Below, one piece after another: positions 52,498 through 61,578 of a stretch of DNA of 64,000 nucleotides. A program made the position numbers and the translations under genes. The notes below the pieces were generated by a model. That model saw only the letters and a list, made by a program, of their open reading frames with translations. It ran no database searches and was not told the DNA's origin. Source of the stretch: JADGNF01 sp964582085. GTDB taxonomy: Archaea; Thermoproteota; Bathyarchaeia; Bathyarchaeales; Bathycorpusculaceae. Numbering within the stretch: the stretch's first letter is position 1; every line of letters starts with the position of its first letter. The stretch is taken from NCBI GenBank assembly GCA_964582085.1, contig CAZOPV010000010.1, positions 59,229-123,228 on the forward strand. The letters are read 5' to 3'.

Positions 52498-54042
52498 ATG
52501 AAGCTAGTCGTTGGGGTTTTAAAAATTACTGCTGGTGGTAAACGAATTGCCATCATAGACAATGAAACTGCATCGCTGTTGGGAGTTCATTCCTCAGACA
52601 GAATCAAATTGTCATATAAGGGTAAAGAAGTCATTGCTATAGCCAACGTGGCCACGGATTTTCCACCTGAAGGGGTTTGGCTCTACTCTGAAATCGCTGA
52701 AGCACTTGAAGTTAAAGGAGGAGAAACTGTGGAAGTACAGTTGGCAGCCATGCCTGAGTCACTAAATTATGTGCGAAATAAACTCCGCGGGGAAAGACTC
52801 CATGCACCCGAGCTATCTAATATAGTCAAAGACGTAGTGGAGCAACACCTGAGCGACATAGAAATATCCGCGTTTTTGACAGCACTAAAGATTTATGGGT
52901 TAGACATGAGTGAAACGGAAGCACTGTCACGCGCTATAATAGAGACGGGAAAAAGTCTCAACTTTGGCAAAACACCTGTTTTAGACAAGCACAGCATAGG
53001 CGGTATCCCAGGAGATAAAACATCTATTGTTGTTGTACCAATAATTGCTGCTGCAGGATTTATCATACCTAAAACGTCTTCGCGCGCCATCACTTCTCCT
53101 GCGGGGACAGCTGACAGGGTTGAAACACTTTGTCCTGTTAACTTGACAATTGACGAAATCAGAGAGGTTGTGAGAAAAACAAATGGTTGCCTTGTGTGGG
53201 GTGGTGCGTTGGAGTTAGCTCCAGCAGATGATCTGTTTATAAGAGTTGAGTATCCGTTAGGAATTGATCCGTTGCTTCTGCCGTCCATTATGAGTAAAAA
53301 GAAAGCCATAGGTGCCACACACTTAGTAGTGGACATCCCCACGGGGAGCGGCGCTAAAATTAAGAGCCCTACTGAGGCTTATACCTTGGCTTCGGATTTT
53401 GTGCATTTGGGGGAACATTTAGGAATAAAGGTGCAGTGTGCTTTGACTTTAGGAGATCAGCCTTTAGGGTGCTGTATTGGGCCGGCACTTGAATCACAAG
53501 AGGCATTAAACACTCTAATTGGTAAAGGACCGGTGGATGTTTACGAGAAAGCTTTGAGTTTAGCAGGTATGCTTCTTGAATTGGTTGGGGAGAAAGATGG
53601 ACGAAAAAAAGCTGAAGAGATTATTCGGTCAGGGAGAGCTGAGGGTAAACTTCGAGAGATAATTGCTGCGCAAGGGGGTAACCCAAACGTCAAACCTGAA
53701 GAAATACCCATTGGTACAAAGAAAGCGGTAGTTAAAGCAACCCAAAAAGGAAGAGTATCATGGATAAACACTGAAGCTATAGTTCGCGTGGCGCGCGCAG
53801 CAGGAACGCCTAAGGATAAAGGAGCAGGCATAATTCTTAAAGCGAAGATGGGGGATGCAGTGGCAAAAGACGCTACCCTTTTTGAAATTTATGCTGAACG
53901 AAGTAGCAATTTGGAGGAGGCTTTGGAATTAGCAGAGAAGTTAGCGCCAGTCGTTTTGAGTAAAAAAGTCGGAGAGAGAATGTTAATTGGGCAGTTTCCA
54001 TCAAAGACGGAAAGTGAAAGATCATTTATGTTTGAAAGATAA
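52498..54042 (+). CDS. deoA: AMP phosphorylase
   Basis: A 514-residue archaeal AMP phosphorylase of the thymidine phosphorylase family. It splits AMP (also CMP, UMP) with phosphate to ribose 1,5-bisphosphate and base. The N-terminal 85 residues are the extra archaeal domain (MKLVVGVLKITAGGKRIAII). The core has KHSIGGIPGDKTSIVVVPIIAAAG, ITSPAGTADRVETLCPVNL and SKKKAIGATHLVVDIPTGSGAKIKS. The frame also opens at a GTG three codons earlier. I prefer the ATG because family members begin MKLK-like. It is divergent from rbcL, with which it works. Confidence 0.95.
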   Translation: MKLVVGVLKITAGGKRIAIIDNETASLLGVHSSDRIKLSYKGKEVIAIANVATDFPPEGVWLYSEIAEALEVKGGETVEVQLAAMPESLNYVRNKLRGERLHAPELSNIVKDVVEQHLSDIEISAFLTALKIYGLDMSETEALSRAIIETGKSLNFGKTPVLDKHSIGGIPGDKTSIVVVPIIAAAGFIIPKTSSRAITSPAGTADRVETLCPVNLTIDEIREVVRKTNGCLVWGGALELAPADDLFIRVEYPLGIDPLLLPSIMSKKKAIGATHLVVDIPTGSGAKIKSPTEAYTLASDFVHLGEHLGIKVQCALTLGDQPLGCCIGPALESQEALNTLIGKGPVDVYEKALSLAGMLLELVGEKDGRKKAEEIIRSGRAEGKLREIIAAQGGNPNVKPEEIPIGTKKAVVKATQKGRVSWINTEAIVRVARAAGTPKDKGAGIILKAKMGDAVAKDATLFEIYAERSSNLEEALELAEKLAPVVLSKKVGERMLIGQFPSKTESERSFMFER

Positions 54043-54074
54043 ACAAAAAAAGAAAAAAAGAAGTTATAGCGCTT

Positions 54075-54770
54075 TTAGCGTGCTCGGGATTGGACACGGG
54101 GTTCTATTAGAGTCCAGAGCCAATCAACAAACTCTTTGAGGTTCTTGGTTTGGATATATACGTCTCCTGGTCCTGTTATCTGTGTTACTAAGCCTTCGCC
54201 GCCCAGCAATGTTTCTTTTAATCCTCCAAATTTAGTAACGCGGTAACTACAGGTATCGCTGAAGGCTACAAGGTGAAAGTTATCCACTATGAGAGTTTGC
54301 CCGGGCATTAGAGTGTGCTTGTCTATAGCTCCAAAAGTGTTGATGAAAAGTAAGCCGCCTCCTCTTGCGCGCAACATAAAGAGTCCTTGTCCAAACAAGC
54401 CTTTAGTGAAGCCTTCCCACTTTACATCCAAATCTATGCCTGAGGTACTTGCAATATATGCCGATTTTTGTATAACGTAGCCCTGTCCAGGCTTGACTTC
54501 AAGCATTTCTATATCGCCTACTGGCGCGGAAACAAAACCTGCTTGACCTGGGCCCATGCTTGCGATGTAGTCATTTACCCAGAAGCTTTGTCCGCCTATA
54601 ATGCTCAAGCCTAAGGTGCCCCAGAGGCTTTTTTCACGTTTTCTTGTGTGAGCTTCAATTGTGGGGTCCATGTAGGTCATAGCGCCTGATTCTGCGGTTA
54701 TGCTTTCTCCTTGGTCGAGATATACTACAAGCATCGAGTAAGAGGGTTTATACTTGATTTCGTATCTCAC
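54075..54770 (-). CDS. AIM24/TIGR00266 family protein
   Basis: A 231-residue beta-rich protein. It opens YEIKYKPSYSMLVVYLDQGESITAESGAMTYMD and contains SLWGTLGLSIIGGQSFWVNDYIA, FSDTCSYRVTKFGGLKETLLGGEGLVTQITGPGDVYIQTK, all typical of the AIM24 family found in all three domains. The mitochondrial member shapes cristae; the archaeal and bacterial members have no settled role. No signal peptide or spans. It is convergent with deoA, 32 bases away, a neighbour with no obvious metabolic tie. Confidence 0.93.
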   Translation of the reverse strand: MRYEIKYKPSYSMLVVYLDQGESITAESGAMTYMDPTIEAHTRKREKSLWGTLGLSIIGGQSFWVNDYIASMGPGQAGFVSAPVGDIEMLEVKPGQGYVIQKSAYIASTSGIDLDVKWEGFTKGLFGQGLFMLRARGGGLLFINTFGAIDKHTLMPGQTLIVDNFHLVAFSDTCSYRVTKFGGLKETLLGGEGLVTQITGPGDVYIQTKNLKEFVDWLWTLIEPRVQSRAR

Positions 54771-54937
54771 AAGATTTCTGCTCCTTTAGATGGAATAAGA
54801 TATGTATGTGTCAATTTAGCTTATAAAACCGCCTAGAGACCGCGTGATTTTTGTCATGAATTTCCGTAACAGAATAATAGCAGTAACTCACTTAGACTTG
54901 AGTTTGAAGTGAAACAATCTACAGCATTGAAATTTAG

Positions 54938-55618
54938 GTGGCGTTTGTGAGCGGTGGAGCTTTAGCTTACGGCAGAAAACTTTTTAGCATAGCTTTAATC
55001 TTTAATGCGTTAGTTTGTATAGTTTATTCGATGGGTCTTTTAACAGGATTTTATACAGCTAACTGGCAACTTTATCAGCCATATATTTTTGATGGAAACA
55101 TCTTTTGGGCGCTGATTACTGCTTCGATGATTAATATTTTCCCAGCTGCTTTTATAGGGCAAGTTAAAACTGGCAGATTGTGGTTCCACCATTACGTTTA
55201 CGGCTTTTTGGTTTTAATCTTAGCAGTTGGTTTTCTTGTAATATTCACTTCGGTTTCTCTGGTGAATCTGTTTACTGATAATATAACGGATTTTTCTGTA
55301 AACGTGGGCCGTTTTTTTGTTTTAGGCGGTTTAGCTCTGCTTTTGGATGACTTGGCTGATGTTTCACGGTATACTGCGAAAATTCTTTGTCGCATGAAAT
55401 ATGTTGCATATAAAGGGAGACATATAGTTCATGTCACTCAAGCAGCTCTGAGTGTTTTATGTCTATACATAGCATTAGGAGTAGGCGCCGCTGTTATCCA
55501 AAATAGTAACTGGGCAACGGTCTCCAACTTTATTTTTATAGGCACTTTAATTATTACAATCATCACATCCTTATGGAGTGTAAAACGTAAAGTTTGGTAC
55601 CACATAGCTCCTAACTGA
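54938..55618 (+). CDS. Membrane protein, unknown
   Basis: A 226-residue membrane protein with GTG start. About six spans (near 12-38, 55-72, 87-113, 125-140, 166-190 and 193-214). The loop between spans 2 and 3 carries GQVKTGRLWFHHYVYGF, whose paired histidines next to the membrane are suggestive of a metal or haem site but not proof. Another loop reads LLLDDLADVSRYTAKILC. No known family is recognised. It stands alone. Confidence 0.72.
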   Translation: MAFVSGGALAYGRKLFSIALIFNALVCIVYSMGLLTGFYTANWQLYQPYIFDGNIFWALITASMINIFPAAFIGQVKTGRLWFHHYVYGFLVLILAVGFLVIFTSVSLVNLFTDNITDFSVNVGRFFVLGGLALLLDDLADVSRYTAKILCRMKYVAYKGRHIVHVTQAALSVLCLYIALGVGAAVIQNSNWATVSNFIFIGTLIITIITSLWSVKRKVWYHIAPN

Positions 55619-55819
55619 AGACAAAAAACTAGTTCAGAACCTAACTTGTGGGTATTATTTTGTGAATCTAAATTGAATTATTTAAGAAAATGGCGCGATA
55701 CATCAACAAGAATACGCATAACTACATTATACGTGAGAATGAATAAATCAGCTCAAAAAAAGGTAAAAACATATATCTCGATATTTGCCTTCTAACCTTC
55801 AAACTTAAGGCGTACCCGA

Positions 55820-56734
55820 ATGAAAGACTTAGCCGCCAAAATTCAACAACTCAAAAAGGAAAAACAAGCCATAATTCTCGCCCATAACTACCAGAGACCT
55901 GAAGTTCAAGAAATTGCCGATTACGTTGGCGATAGCATTGAACTAAGCCGTAAAGCCATGCAGGAAAAAGAAGCCAAAATCATCGTTTTTTCAGCTGTAG
56001 ATTTTATGGCACAATCCGCGGCGATTCTCAACCCTGCTAAAAAAGTGTTGTTGCCTACTCTTGGGGCACGCTGCCCAATGGCGCAAATGCTCACTGTTGA
56101 TGAAATACAACATGCAAAAAAACGCTATCCTAACGCACCCGTCGTAGTGTACGTTAACACCCTTGCGGAAGCCAAAGCACACTCAGACATTTGCTGCACC
56201 AGCGCCAACGCCGTAGAAGTCATCAATTCCTTGAATTCAGAGATTATATTATTTGGTCCCGACCGTAACCTCGCTGAATACGTAGCTGAAAAAACAGGTA
56301 AAAACATAGTTTCAATTCCCGAATGGGGTTTCTGCCCTACTCACCTGCTGTTTCAACCTGAAGACGTAGCCATCCTAAAGCAACAATATCCACAAGCAGC
56401 TGTTATGGTCCATCCTGAATGTAGCGCTGAGATGCGCAAAACAGCTGACTACATAGGTAGCACCAGCAAAATGTGCAAATATGCCAAAGAAAGTAAATCT
56501 AAAACCTTCATCGTTTGCACCGAAGAAGGTATACTGCACCGTTTACGAAAAGAAAACCCTGATAAGCAGTTCATAATTGCTTATATAGATGCAGTCTGCC
56601 CTAACATGAAGCTAACAACTTTAGAACGGATCTACACTTCACTTAAAGAAGAAAAACATCCAATCAAGGTCCCTGAATCAGTAGCGAATAAAGCCCGTTT
56701 GGCACTACAGCGAATGTTTGAAGTTAAAAGCTAA
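55820..56734 (+). CDS. nadA: Quinolinate synthase A
   Basis: This 304-residue 4Fe-4S enzyme condenses iminoaspartate with dihydroxyacetone phosphate to quinolinate in NAD synthesis. The three family repeats are clear. Iron-sulfur cysteines lie in LGARCPMAQ, HPECSAEM and IDAVCPNMKL, with HNYQRPEVQEIADYVGDSIELSRKA at the start and CCTSANAV after the first repeat. Length is normal. nadB and nadC are not nearby, so the rest of the pathway is elsewhere. Its stop overlaps the nikR stop by four bases, tail to tail. Confidence 0.97.
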   Translation: MKDLAAKIQQLKKEKQAIILAHNYQRPEVQEIADYVGDSIELSRKAMQEKEAKIIVFSAVDFMAQSAAILNPAKKVLLPTLGARCPMAQMLTVDEIQHAKKRYPNAPVVVYVNTLAEAKAHSDICCTSANAVEVINSLNSEIILFGPDRNLAEYVAEKTGKNIVSIPEWGFCPTHLLFQPEDVAILKQQYPQAAVMVHPECSAEMRKTADYIGSTSKMCKYAKESKSKTFIVCTEEGILHRLRKENPDKQFIIAYIDAVCPNMKLTTLERIYTSLKEEKHPIKVPESVANKARLALQRMFEVKS

Positions 56735-57141
56735 ACACTTACCACTACAGTTTTTAAAATTTTGACGCCGCGCTTTGTAGCTAGCTCGTCGCTTAAATGA
56801 CGAATTTCACGTGCTTTACCTTTAACAGCTATTGCCTCTAAACAATCTCTCTCTCCGATGTGGATATGCAACGTTGAAGTCACAAGATCTGAATGGTGAT
56901 GCTGTGCCTCAGTTAAGCCGTTCTCCAACCCACGTACTTCGTGGTCATAAACCATCAATATAATGCCTGTCTGGATTGTATCAGCCTCTTCTTGGAGCCA
57001 TTTGCGTTCAGAAACGTAGAGTCTTACTGCATCTTGAACAGCTTTAGAGCGACTTTCATAGCCCATCTTCTCGATTATTGCATCAAAGTCTTTCAGAAGG
57101 TCGGGTGGAAACGTTACGCCTACTCGAGTAATTTTTGACAT
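56731..57141 (-). CDS. nikR: NikR-type nickel-responsive regulator
   Basis: A 136-residue regulator with an N-terminal ribbon-helix-helix (SKITRVGVTFPPDLLKDFDAIIEKMGYESRSKAVQDAVRLYV) and a C-terminal ACT-like domain. The nickel ligands are visible: HHHSDLVTSTLHIHIGERDCLEAIAVKG gives the histidines and the cysteine. It represses nickel uptake genes when nickel is plentiful. No nickel transporter is next to it, so its targets are elsewhere. The ATG at 57141 matches the family start; the upstream GTG is the alternative. Confidence 0.94.
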   Translation of the reverse strand: MSKITRVGVTFPPDLLKDFDAIIEKMGYESRSKAVQDAVRLYVSERKWLQEEADTIQTGIILMVYDHEVRGLENGLTEAQHHHSDLVTSTLHIHIGERDCLEAIAVKGKAREIRHLSDELATKRGVKILKTVVVSV

Positions 57142-57307
57142 GTAACTCACGGGATATGAATAGACTTTTTAGCCTAAAAGCTTTTACAAAACAATAACTT
57201 CTACAAATAAAACACAGAATATAACTCAACTAAAAGTCTGCATGCCCAGACCAAGTTACATTAAAAAAGTCTTAAACGTCGCCCCGATCAAAAGCTACAT
57301 AAAACGG

Positions 57308-57316
57308 TTTATATTC
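57308..57316 (+). promoter_or_regulatory. Probable TATA element of trx
   Basis: TTTATATTC, about 50 bases before the TTG start of the thioredoxin. A GGAGAG ribosome site follows at 57345-57350. Assigned by position only. Confidence 0.45.
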
Positions 57317-57360
57317 AACCAAATACTAACATAATTTGATATCATGGAGAGTTCATTTTA

Positions 57361-57687
57361 TTGAGCACAGAACCATTTCATTTGACAGATGCCAACTTTG
57401 ACGAAACCATAAAGAAAAACCCCTTAGTTCTAGTTGATTTTTGGGCTGGTTGGTGTGGACCCTGCAGGGCATTAGCTCCAACTATACAGGAGCTAGCCAA
57501 AGAATATGCAGGAAAAGTTCTTGTGGCAAAACTGGATGTTGATGAAAACCCTCAAACCGCCGAAAGGTTCCAAGTGTACAGCATACCTACCGTAGTGCTC
57601 ATTAAGAATGGCTTTGAAGTTGACCGAATCGTCGGTTTATGCCCAAAAAGAAACTTTGAAGCCGCCCTGCAAAAGTATCTAAGGTAA
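57361..57687 (+). CDS. trx: Thioredoxin
   Basis: A 108-residue thioredoxin with the active site FWAGWCGPCRALAP, the cis-proline in YSIPTVVLIKNG, and normal length. It reduces disulfides in cytoplasmic proteins. The start is a TTG: the ATG fifteen bases earlier, in ATGGAGAG, leads into a stop, and that GGAGAG is the ribosome site for the TTG. It is convergent with the coiled-coil gene. The thioredoxin reductase gene is not visible here. Confidence 0.96.
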   Translation: MSTEPFHLTDANFDETIKKNPLVLVDFWAGWCGPCRALAPTIQELAKEYAGKVLVAKLDVDENPQTAERFQVYSIPTVVLIKNGFEVDRIVGLCPKRNFEAALQKYLR

Positions 57688-57707
57688 ATGATAAGCAATA
57701 GAAAGAG

Positions 57708-58295
57708 CTAGTTTTTCATTTTTTCGTACATTTTCTCGAGTGTCCAGCGGATGCTAGATTTTAACTCTTTTAAGCGTTCCTCATCGACGTTTTTTATGAC
57801 TATCTCACGGATCAGATCGTCTTCCTGTATAATGCTATACGCAAACATTTTTTCGGGTGCCAACTGTTTCAGCCGTACCAATTCACTGTCTTTTTCCTGC
57901 ATCCTCGTCAATACGCGCTCCACAAGGAAGCTAGTGAAAGGGGGAGTGTTGACGCTGAAGCGTTTACTTTCATCAGGCAAAACATGAACAGCGTTATTTT
58001 CTACGTAAATTATAGCTAATGATTCGTCAGTAACAGTTTTTAGCGGTATGACATTTTCTGGTTCACCGCCTTTGTATCCTTCAGAGGGTGGCTCTCTAAT
58101 TGCTACTTCTGTTTTAGGTTGTGCTTCTGTCTCTTTGAGGTTACCTCGTTTGAAACCTTTTTCAAGTATAATAGTATTAACTGCTTCCAAGCTTACTTTG
58201 ATTTCAGCGAGTTCCTCTTCTAGCTCAGCTGTACGTTTCTCTAAACGTTGTTTAAGAGCAAGTAACGCTTTTGTTCTTTCTTGGTCTTGTGACAT
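57708..58295 (-). CDS. Coiled-coil protein of unknown function
   Basis: A 195-residue protein. Residues 1-45 form a strong coiled coil (QERTKALLALKQRLEKRTAELEEELAEIKVSLEAVNTII). A polar linker rich in E, P and G follows. Residues 85-195 form a separate alpha+beta domain (LAIIYVENNAVHVLPDESKRFSVNTPPFTSFLVERVLTRMQEKDSE) that ends in amphipathic helices. The pattern suggests a conserved archaeal protein without known role. It is 69 bases downstream of the ligase gene on the same strand and may share its transcript. Confidence 0.75.
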   Translation of the reverse strand: MSQDQERTKALLALKQRLEKRTAELEEELAEIKVSLEAVNTIILEKGFKRGNLKETEAQPKTEVAIREPPSEGYKGGEPENVIPLKTVTDESLAIIYVENNAVHVLPDESKRFSVNTPPFTSFLVERVLTRMQEKDSELVRLKQLAPEKMFAYSIIQEDDLIREIVIKNVDEERLKELKSSIRWTLEKMYEKMKN

Positions 58296-58364
58296 CTCTT
58301 CTCCACACTAAAGGTTTATCTGCGCTTCCTTATCAAGTCTTTTGAACAAAACCACGCTATAGTT

Positions 58365-60122
58365 TTAACTTATCTTTTTCAGTTGTCTACGATACATCTC
58401 CACAATTTCCATGCTAGTCGTGGCATCCTCCGCCGACTTATCGGTGCGGTATTTACCAGTAAAACGTGGAAATCGAATCGCCAAACCGCTTCCCTTGCGG
58501 ATGGAATCCATAGCACAGGTGTGAATAGGACTCAAAGTGATTTCTGCACCTAAAATTTCCAAAACTACCACTGGTTCAACCCATACATCCGCTTCAAGAG
58601 TTGATTGAACACGCGAATGCTTTTTTGGAATTTCATGCTTACTTAGCAGTTCAGGAAAACTTGAAAGGTCCTTATCCGTAAAGCCCGTCCCGCATTTAGT
58701 TACTGTTTCGAATGTATCGTTTTCCTTGTTATATGTGGCGAGTAACAGCGCGCCGTAGGTTCCCACACGCCTGCCTCTTCCATGAAATGCGCCTACCACT
58801 ACGAGATCCACAGTATCGGTCATTTCACTCTTGTAATCGCGTTTATATTTAATCCAAAGCCAACCGCGTGCACCCGCCTGATAAACAGATTCTTTACCTG
58901 TGGCCTTACACATGAGTCCTTCACAACCGTTTTCGATGGCTTCTTCGAAGAAAGCTTCTAGTTGCTTTACGCTGTTTACAGTAACACTGTTTGCAAGTAA
59001 CACTTTATCATTTTTTTTAATTACCTTCTCTAGAGCTTTTCTTCTTGTAGGATAAGCTTCACGCGTCAAATCTTTGCCGTCCACATAGAGGGCGTCGAAC
59101 ATAAATAGTGACACAGGATACTGCTCCATTGCTTGCTCGATTTCGTATTTACGTCTGCGATGCATCAACTCTTGAAAAGGTAGCATATCGCCTGTTTCGG
59201 TATCCATGGCAACACATTCACCTTCCAGAATAGCTTCATCAGCAGCAATATACTTTGCCACAAGTTCTAAGGCGTCAGGATACTGCTCTGAAATTTTCTC
59301 TAACCGCCGTGAAAAAAGAACTATTTTTTTGCCATTTTTGTGCATTTGGATTCGCTCGCCGTCATATTTGTACTCGGCAATGCATTTGCCGCCCAGTTTC
59401 TCTAAAATTTCTTCTGGGGAAGCTAACCGCTCTGCAAGCATGGGACGTATGGGTTCAAAAACTGTTACCTGAAACGCTTTTATACCATCTAGACCTTTTT
59501 CTGCAACTGTTTTAGCGACCTTACCTAGGTCACTGCTTATGTTGTAGGCACGTTCTATGAATTCACGTGTTTCTTTTCCGCCTCCGTAGGCAATAGCCAA
59601 CGCATCTAGCACGGTCATGTCAGCTATGCCTAATCGTAGGCTACCTGTAACTGTGCGGAGGAGATATTTTGCTTCTTTAGGTGAAGCATCAGATAAAATC
59701 CCTGATAAAAGAGCCATTTTAGTTTCAACCGCTCCAGAACCAGCAGTTTTCGCCATTTTATCCAACGTCTCATACACTCTTTGGACGGTGAGGGCTTTCT
59801 GAAAGAAAGTAGATTGCTTCTTTTTTGCAATAAAAATTTGCGCAGTCTCGCCTATGTCTCCGCTTGTCTTAAGAGTTTCTTCGATTTCGCTCTCGCGGCT
59901 GCCTGATACGCGAGTAATCGCTTTTACAGCGAGTTTTTCAGCGACACCGATTTCGATGCCTTCAAAGTCAGGATAGAGTTTGCCCTGCGTGAGGTAAACA
60001 ACTTTATCGATTAGGCTAACCGGCGTGTTTTTTAGTAGTCCGACGAGCAAAGCAGTCATTTCAAGCCGTTTAGTAGTTGCCTCAATTTTCTCGTATACAT
60101 CCGCGATTTCAGCATAATTCAA
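58365..60122 (-). CDS. lig: ATP-dependent DNA ligase
   Basis: A 585-residue archaeal-eukaryal DNA ligase that joins Okazaki fragments. The N-terminal DNA-binding domain has FQKALTVQRVYETLDKMAKTAG and LSDASPKEAKYLLRTVTGSLRLGIADMTVLDALAIAYG. Motif I with the adenylated lysine is AEYKYDGERIQMHK near residue 250. Motif III is LFMFDALYVDG, motif IV EGLMCKAT, motif V WLWIKYKRDY, and the C-terminal OB fold has FPRFTGKYRTDKSAEDATT. The start is a TTG in family register. Length is normal. No PCNA-binding peptide was identified with confidence. Confidence 0.97.
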   Translation of the reverse strand: MNYAEIADVYEKIEATTKRLEMTALLVGLLKNTPVSLIDKVVYLTQGKLYPDFEGIEIGVAEKLAVKAITRVSGSRESEIEETLKTSGDIGETAQIFIAKKKQSTFFQKALTVQRVYETLDKMAKTAGSGAVETKMALLSGILSDASPKEAKYLLRTVTGSLRLGIADMTVLDALAIAYGGGKETREFIERAYNISSDLGKVAKTVAEKGLDGIKAFQVTVFEPIRPMLAERLASPEEILEKLGGKCIAEYKYDGERIQMHKNGKKIVLFSRRLEKISEQYPDALELVAKYIAADEAILEGECVAMDTETGDMLPFQELMHRRRKYEIEQAMEQYPVSLFMFDALYVDGKDLTREAYPTRRKALEKVIKKNDKVLLANSVTVNSVKQLEAFFEEAIENGCEGLMCKATGKESVYQAGARGWLWIKYKRDYKSEMTDTVDLVVVGAFHGRGRRVGTYGALLLATYNKENDTFETVTKCGTGFTDKDLSSFPELLSKHEIPKKHSRVQSTLEADVWVEPVVVLEILGAEITLSPIHTCAMDSIRKGSGLAIRFPRFTGKYRTDKSAEDATTSMEIVEMYRRQLKKIS

Positions 60123-60260
60123 CAGGCTAACCCCACGAATATACGTCTACACGATTGTATTAAAATTTCATGCAGATCATCGTTTTGCATTCTCGCTTCA
60201 AAACGGTTTTCGAACATTTTAAAAGTAAAATACACAAAAATAGTTAACAGGGAACACATC

Positions 60261-60497
60261 TTGGTTAAAGACAACGTATTAATTGCAATAACGGTAAGTC
60301 GCGACAAAGAAGAAATTGTCTACCAAGTGGATTGCGCCAAAAACCTGCTCAACGAAGAAATAGAATACTACCTCTCAGAAATAATCAAAGGATTATGTAT
60401 GTGGAAACCAACAATTTGCGAAGAACACAGCAAAGGCCTAAAAGCCATAATCAAAAAAAGAATTAGGAAGAACAGCGAACAACCTCAACTTAAATAG
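60261..60497 (+). CDS. Small hypothetical protein
   Basis: A 78-residue protein, divergent from lig, starting at a TTG with CAGGGAAC about ten bases upstream. The N-terminal part looks like beta strands followed by a helix (NVLIAITVSRDKEEIVYQVDCAKNLLNEEIEYYLSEIIKGLCMWKPTICEEHSKGL), then a basic tail. Three cysteines but no CxxC. No family is recognised. Confidence 0.55.
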   Translation: MVKDNVLIAITVSRDKEEIVYQVDCAKNLLNEEIEYYLSEIIKGLCMWKPTICEEHSKGLKAIIKKRIRKNSEQPQLK

Positions 60498-60520
60498 GTT
60501 TGAGTTTTACCTGTAAGGTT

Positions 60521-60646
60521 TCACATCCCATCCACTAAGTGAGCAGTTCCATCAGGGCAATAGACTTTACTGCCTTTCCCGACTACAACGTATCTTTGGC
60601 TACACAGCTTCATCTGTGAGCAACCATCACAATCTCTTGATAACAT
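60521..60646 (-). CDS. 41-residue cysteine-rich mini-protein
   Basis: A short, well-formed gene: AGGAGG lies 12 bases before the ATG, then 41 residues reading MLSRDCDGCSQMKLCSQRYV onward, with a later YCPDGTAHLVDGM. Four cysteines (CxxC, one C, one C) could hold a zinc ion or iron-sulfur site. The even mix of strands and turns argues for a real protein. It fills most of the gap between the small hypothetical gene and the flavin protein. Role unknown; the pattern resembles tiny archaeal zinc proteins. Confidence 0.68.
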   Translation of the reverse strand: MLSRDCDGCSQMKLCSQRYVVVGKGSKVYCPDGTAHLVDGM

Positions 60647-60891
60647 CCTTTTCTTCGCCTCCTAACGTTAATGTTTACGGTGTTTTCCAAACAGGTTCTC
60701 ATGTTTTGGGCACCCATAAACTGATGAAGCATCCTTAAAAGGGCACTGATGCTTTTATACTTTGCTAACATGAAGGGCTATATGTAACTGAATTGCCCTC
60801 AAAAAACCCCGCCTAGAGCCAGTGATAATTCTAGAGTCAATCAAAAAGTTAATTATGGGGAAAACAATAAATGGAAAAAGAGTGAACGTCC

Positions 60892-61320
60892 ATGGACTTT
60901 GAGTCATGCATAAAGTTTGCCAACGACAACCCAACGAGTTTCCTTGCCACAATTGACGAGAACGGTCAACCCCGTGTACGGGGCTTTTTAATTTGGTATG
61001 CTGACAAAACAGGTTTTTATTTTCACACTGGAACCATGAAATCCGTCTATCATCAACTAAAGGCTAACTCCAAAGTTGAAGTTTGTTTTTTTAACAACAA
61101 ACAAGAAGGCGGTGTCATGATGCGAGTAGCAGGCGAAGTGGAATTCATAAACGACACAGCACTAAAACGAAAGCTTATTGACACAAGACCATTCTTAAAA
61201 GTATGGGGGTTCACTGCCAACAGTCCTGAACTGGTTATTTTCCGTATAGCCAAAGGTGAAGTCTACTTCTGGACCATGGAAACAAATTTTGAACCGAAAA
61301 AGCCAATACAATTTGGATGA
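60892..61320 (+). CDS. Pyridoxamine 5'-phosphate oxidase-like FMN protein
   Basis: A 142-residue split-barrel flavin protein. It opens FESCIKFANDNPTSFLATIDENGQPRVRGFLIWYADKTGFYFHTGTMKSVYHQLKANSKVEVCFFNN, the typical PPOX-family start with strands and the K-x-V phosphate contact, followed by MMRVAGEVEFINDTALKRKLID. Many archaeal relatives are FMN- or F420-binding and are not true PNPOx enzymes. The substrate cannot be told. The ATG lies after a GAGTG site. Confidence 0.88.
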   Translation: MDFESCIKFANDNPTSFLATIDENGQPRVRGFLIWYADKTGFYFHTGTMKSVYHQLKANSKVEVCFFNNKQEGGVMMRVAGEVEFINDTALKRKLIDTRPFLKVWGFTANSPELVIFRIAKGEVYFWTMETNFEPKKPIQFG

Positions 61321-61578
61321 TTAGGCTCAACTAAGAAAAACTAAAATCAACGAAAGCCGCTCGCAACCTTTGCTCCACAAGAATTGGGACTGGGGCAGAC
61401 TCCGCCTACGTAACATACGATGCAAAAATCAGAACAGAGACGACAAAATGTAGCTGACTATTTTGGGTACAACATCTAAAACAAAGTAGTATTTTTGTAC
61501 ATCAACAACTTTTCCAGGCATAAAGTTCAACATTTAAATTTACCGCCAACATAAAAAGCGCAAGGAGATAAAAAAAAT

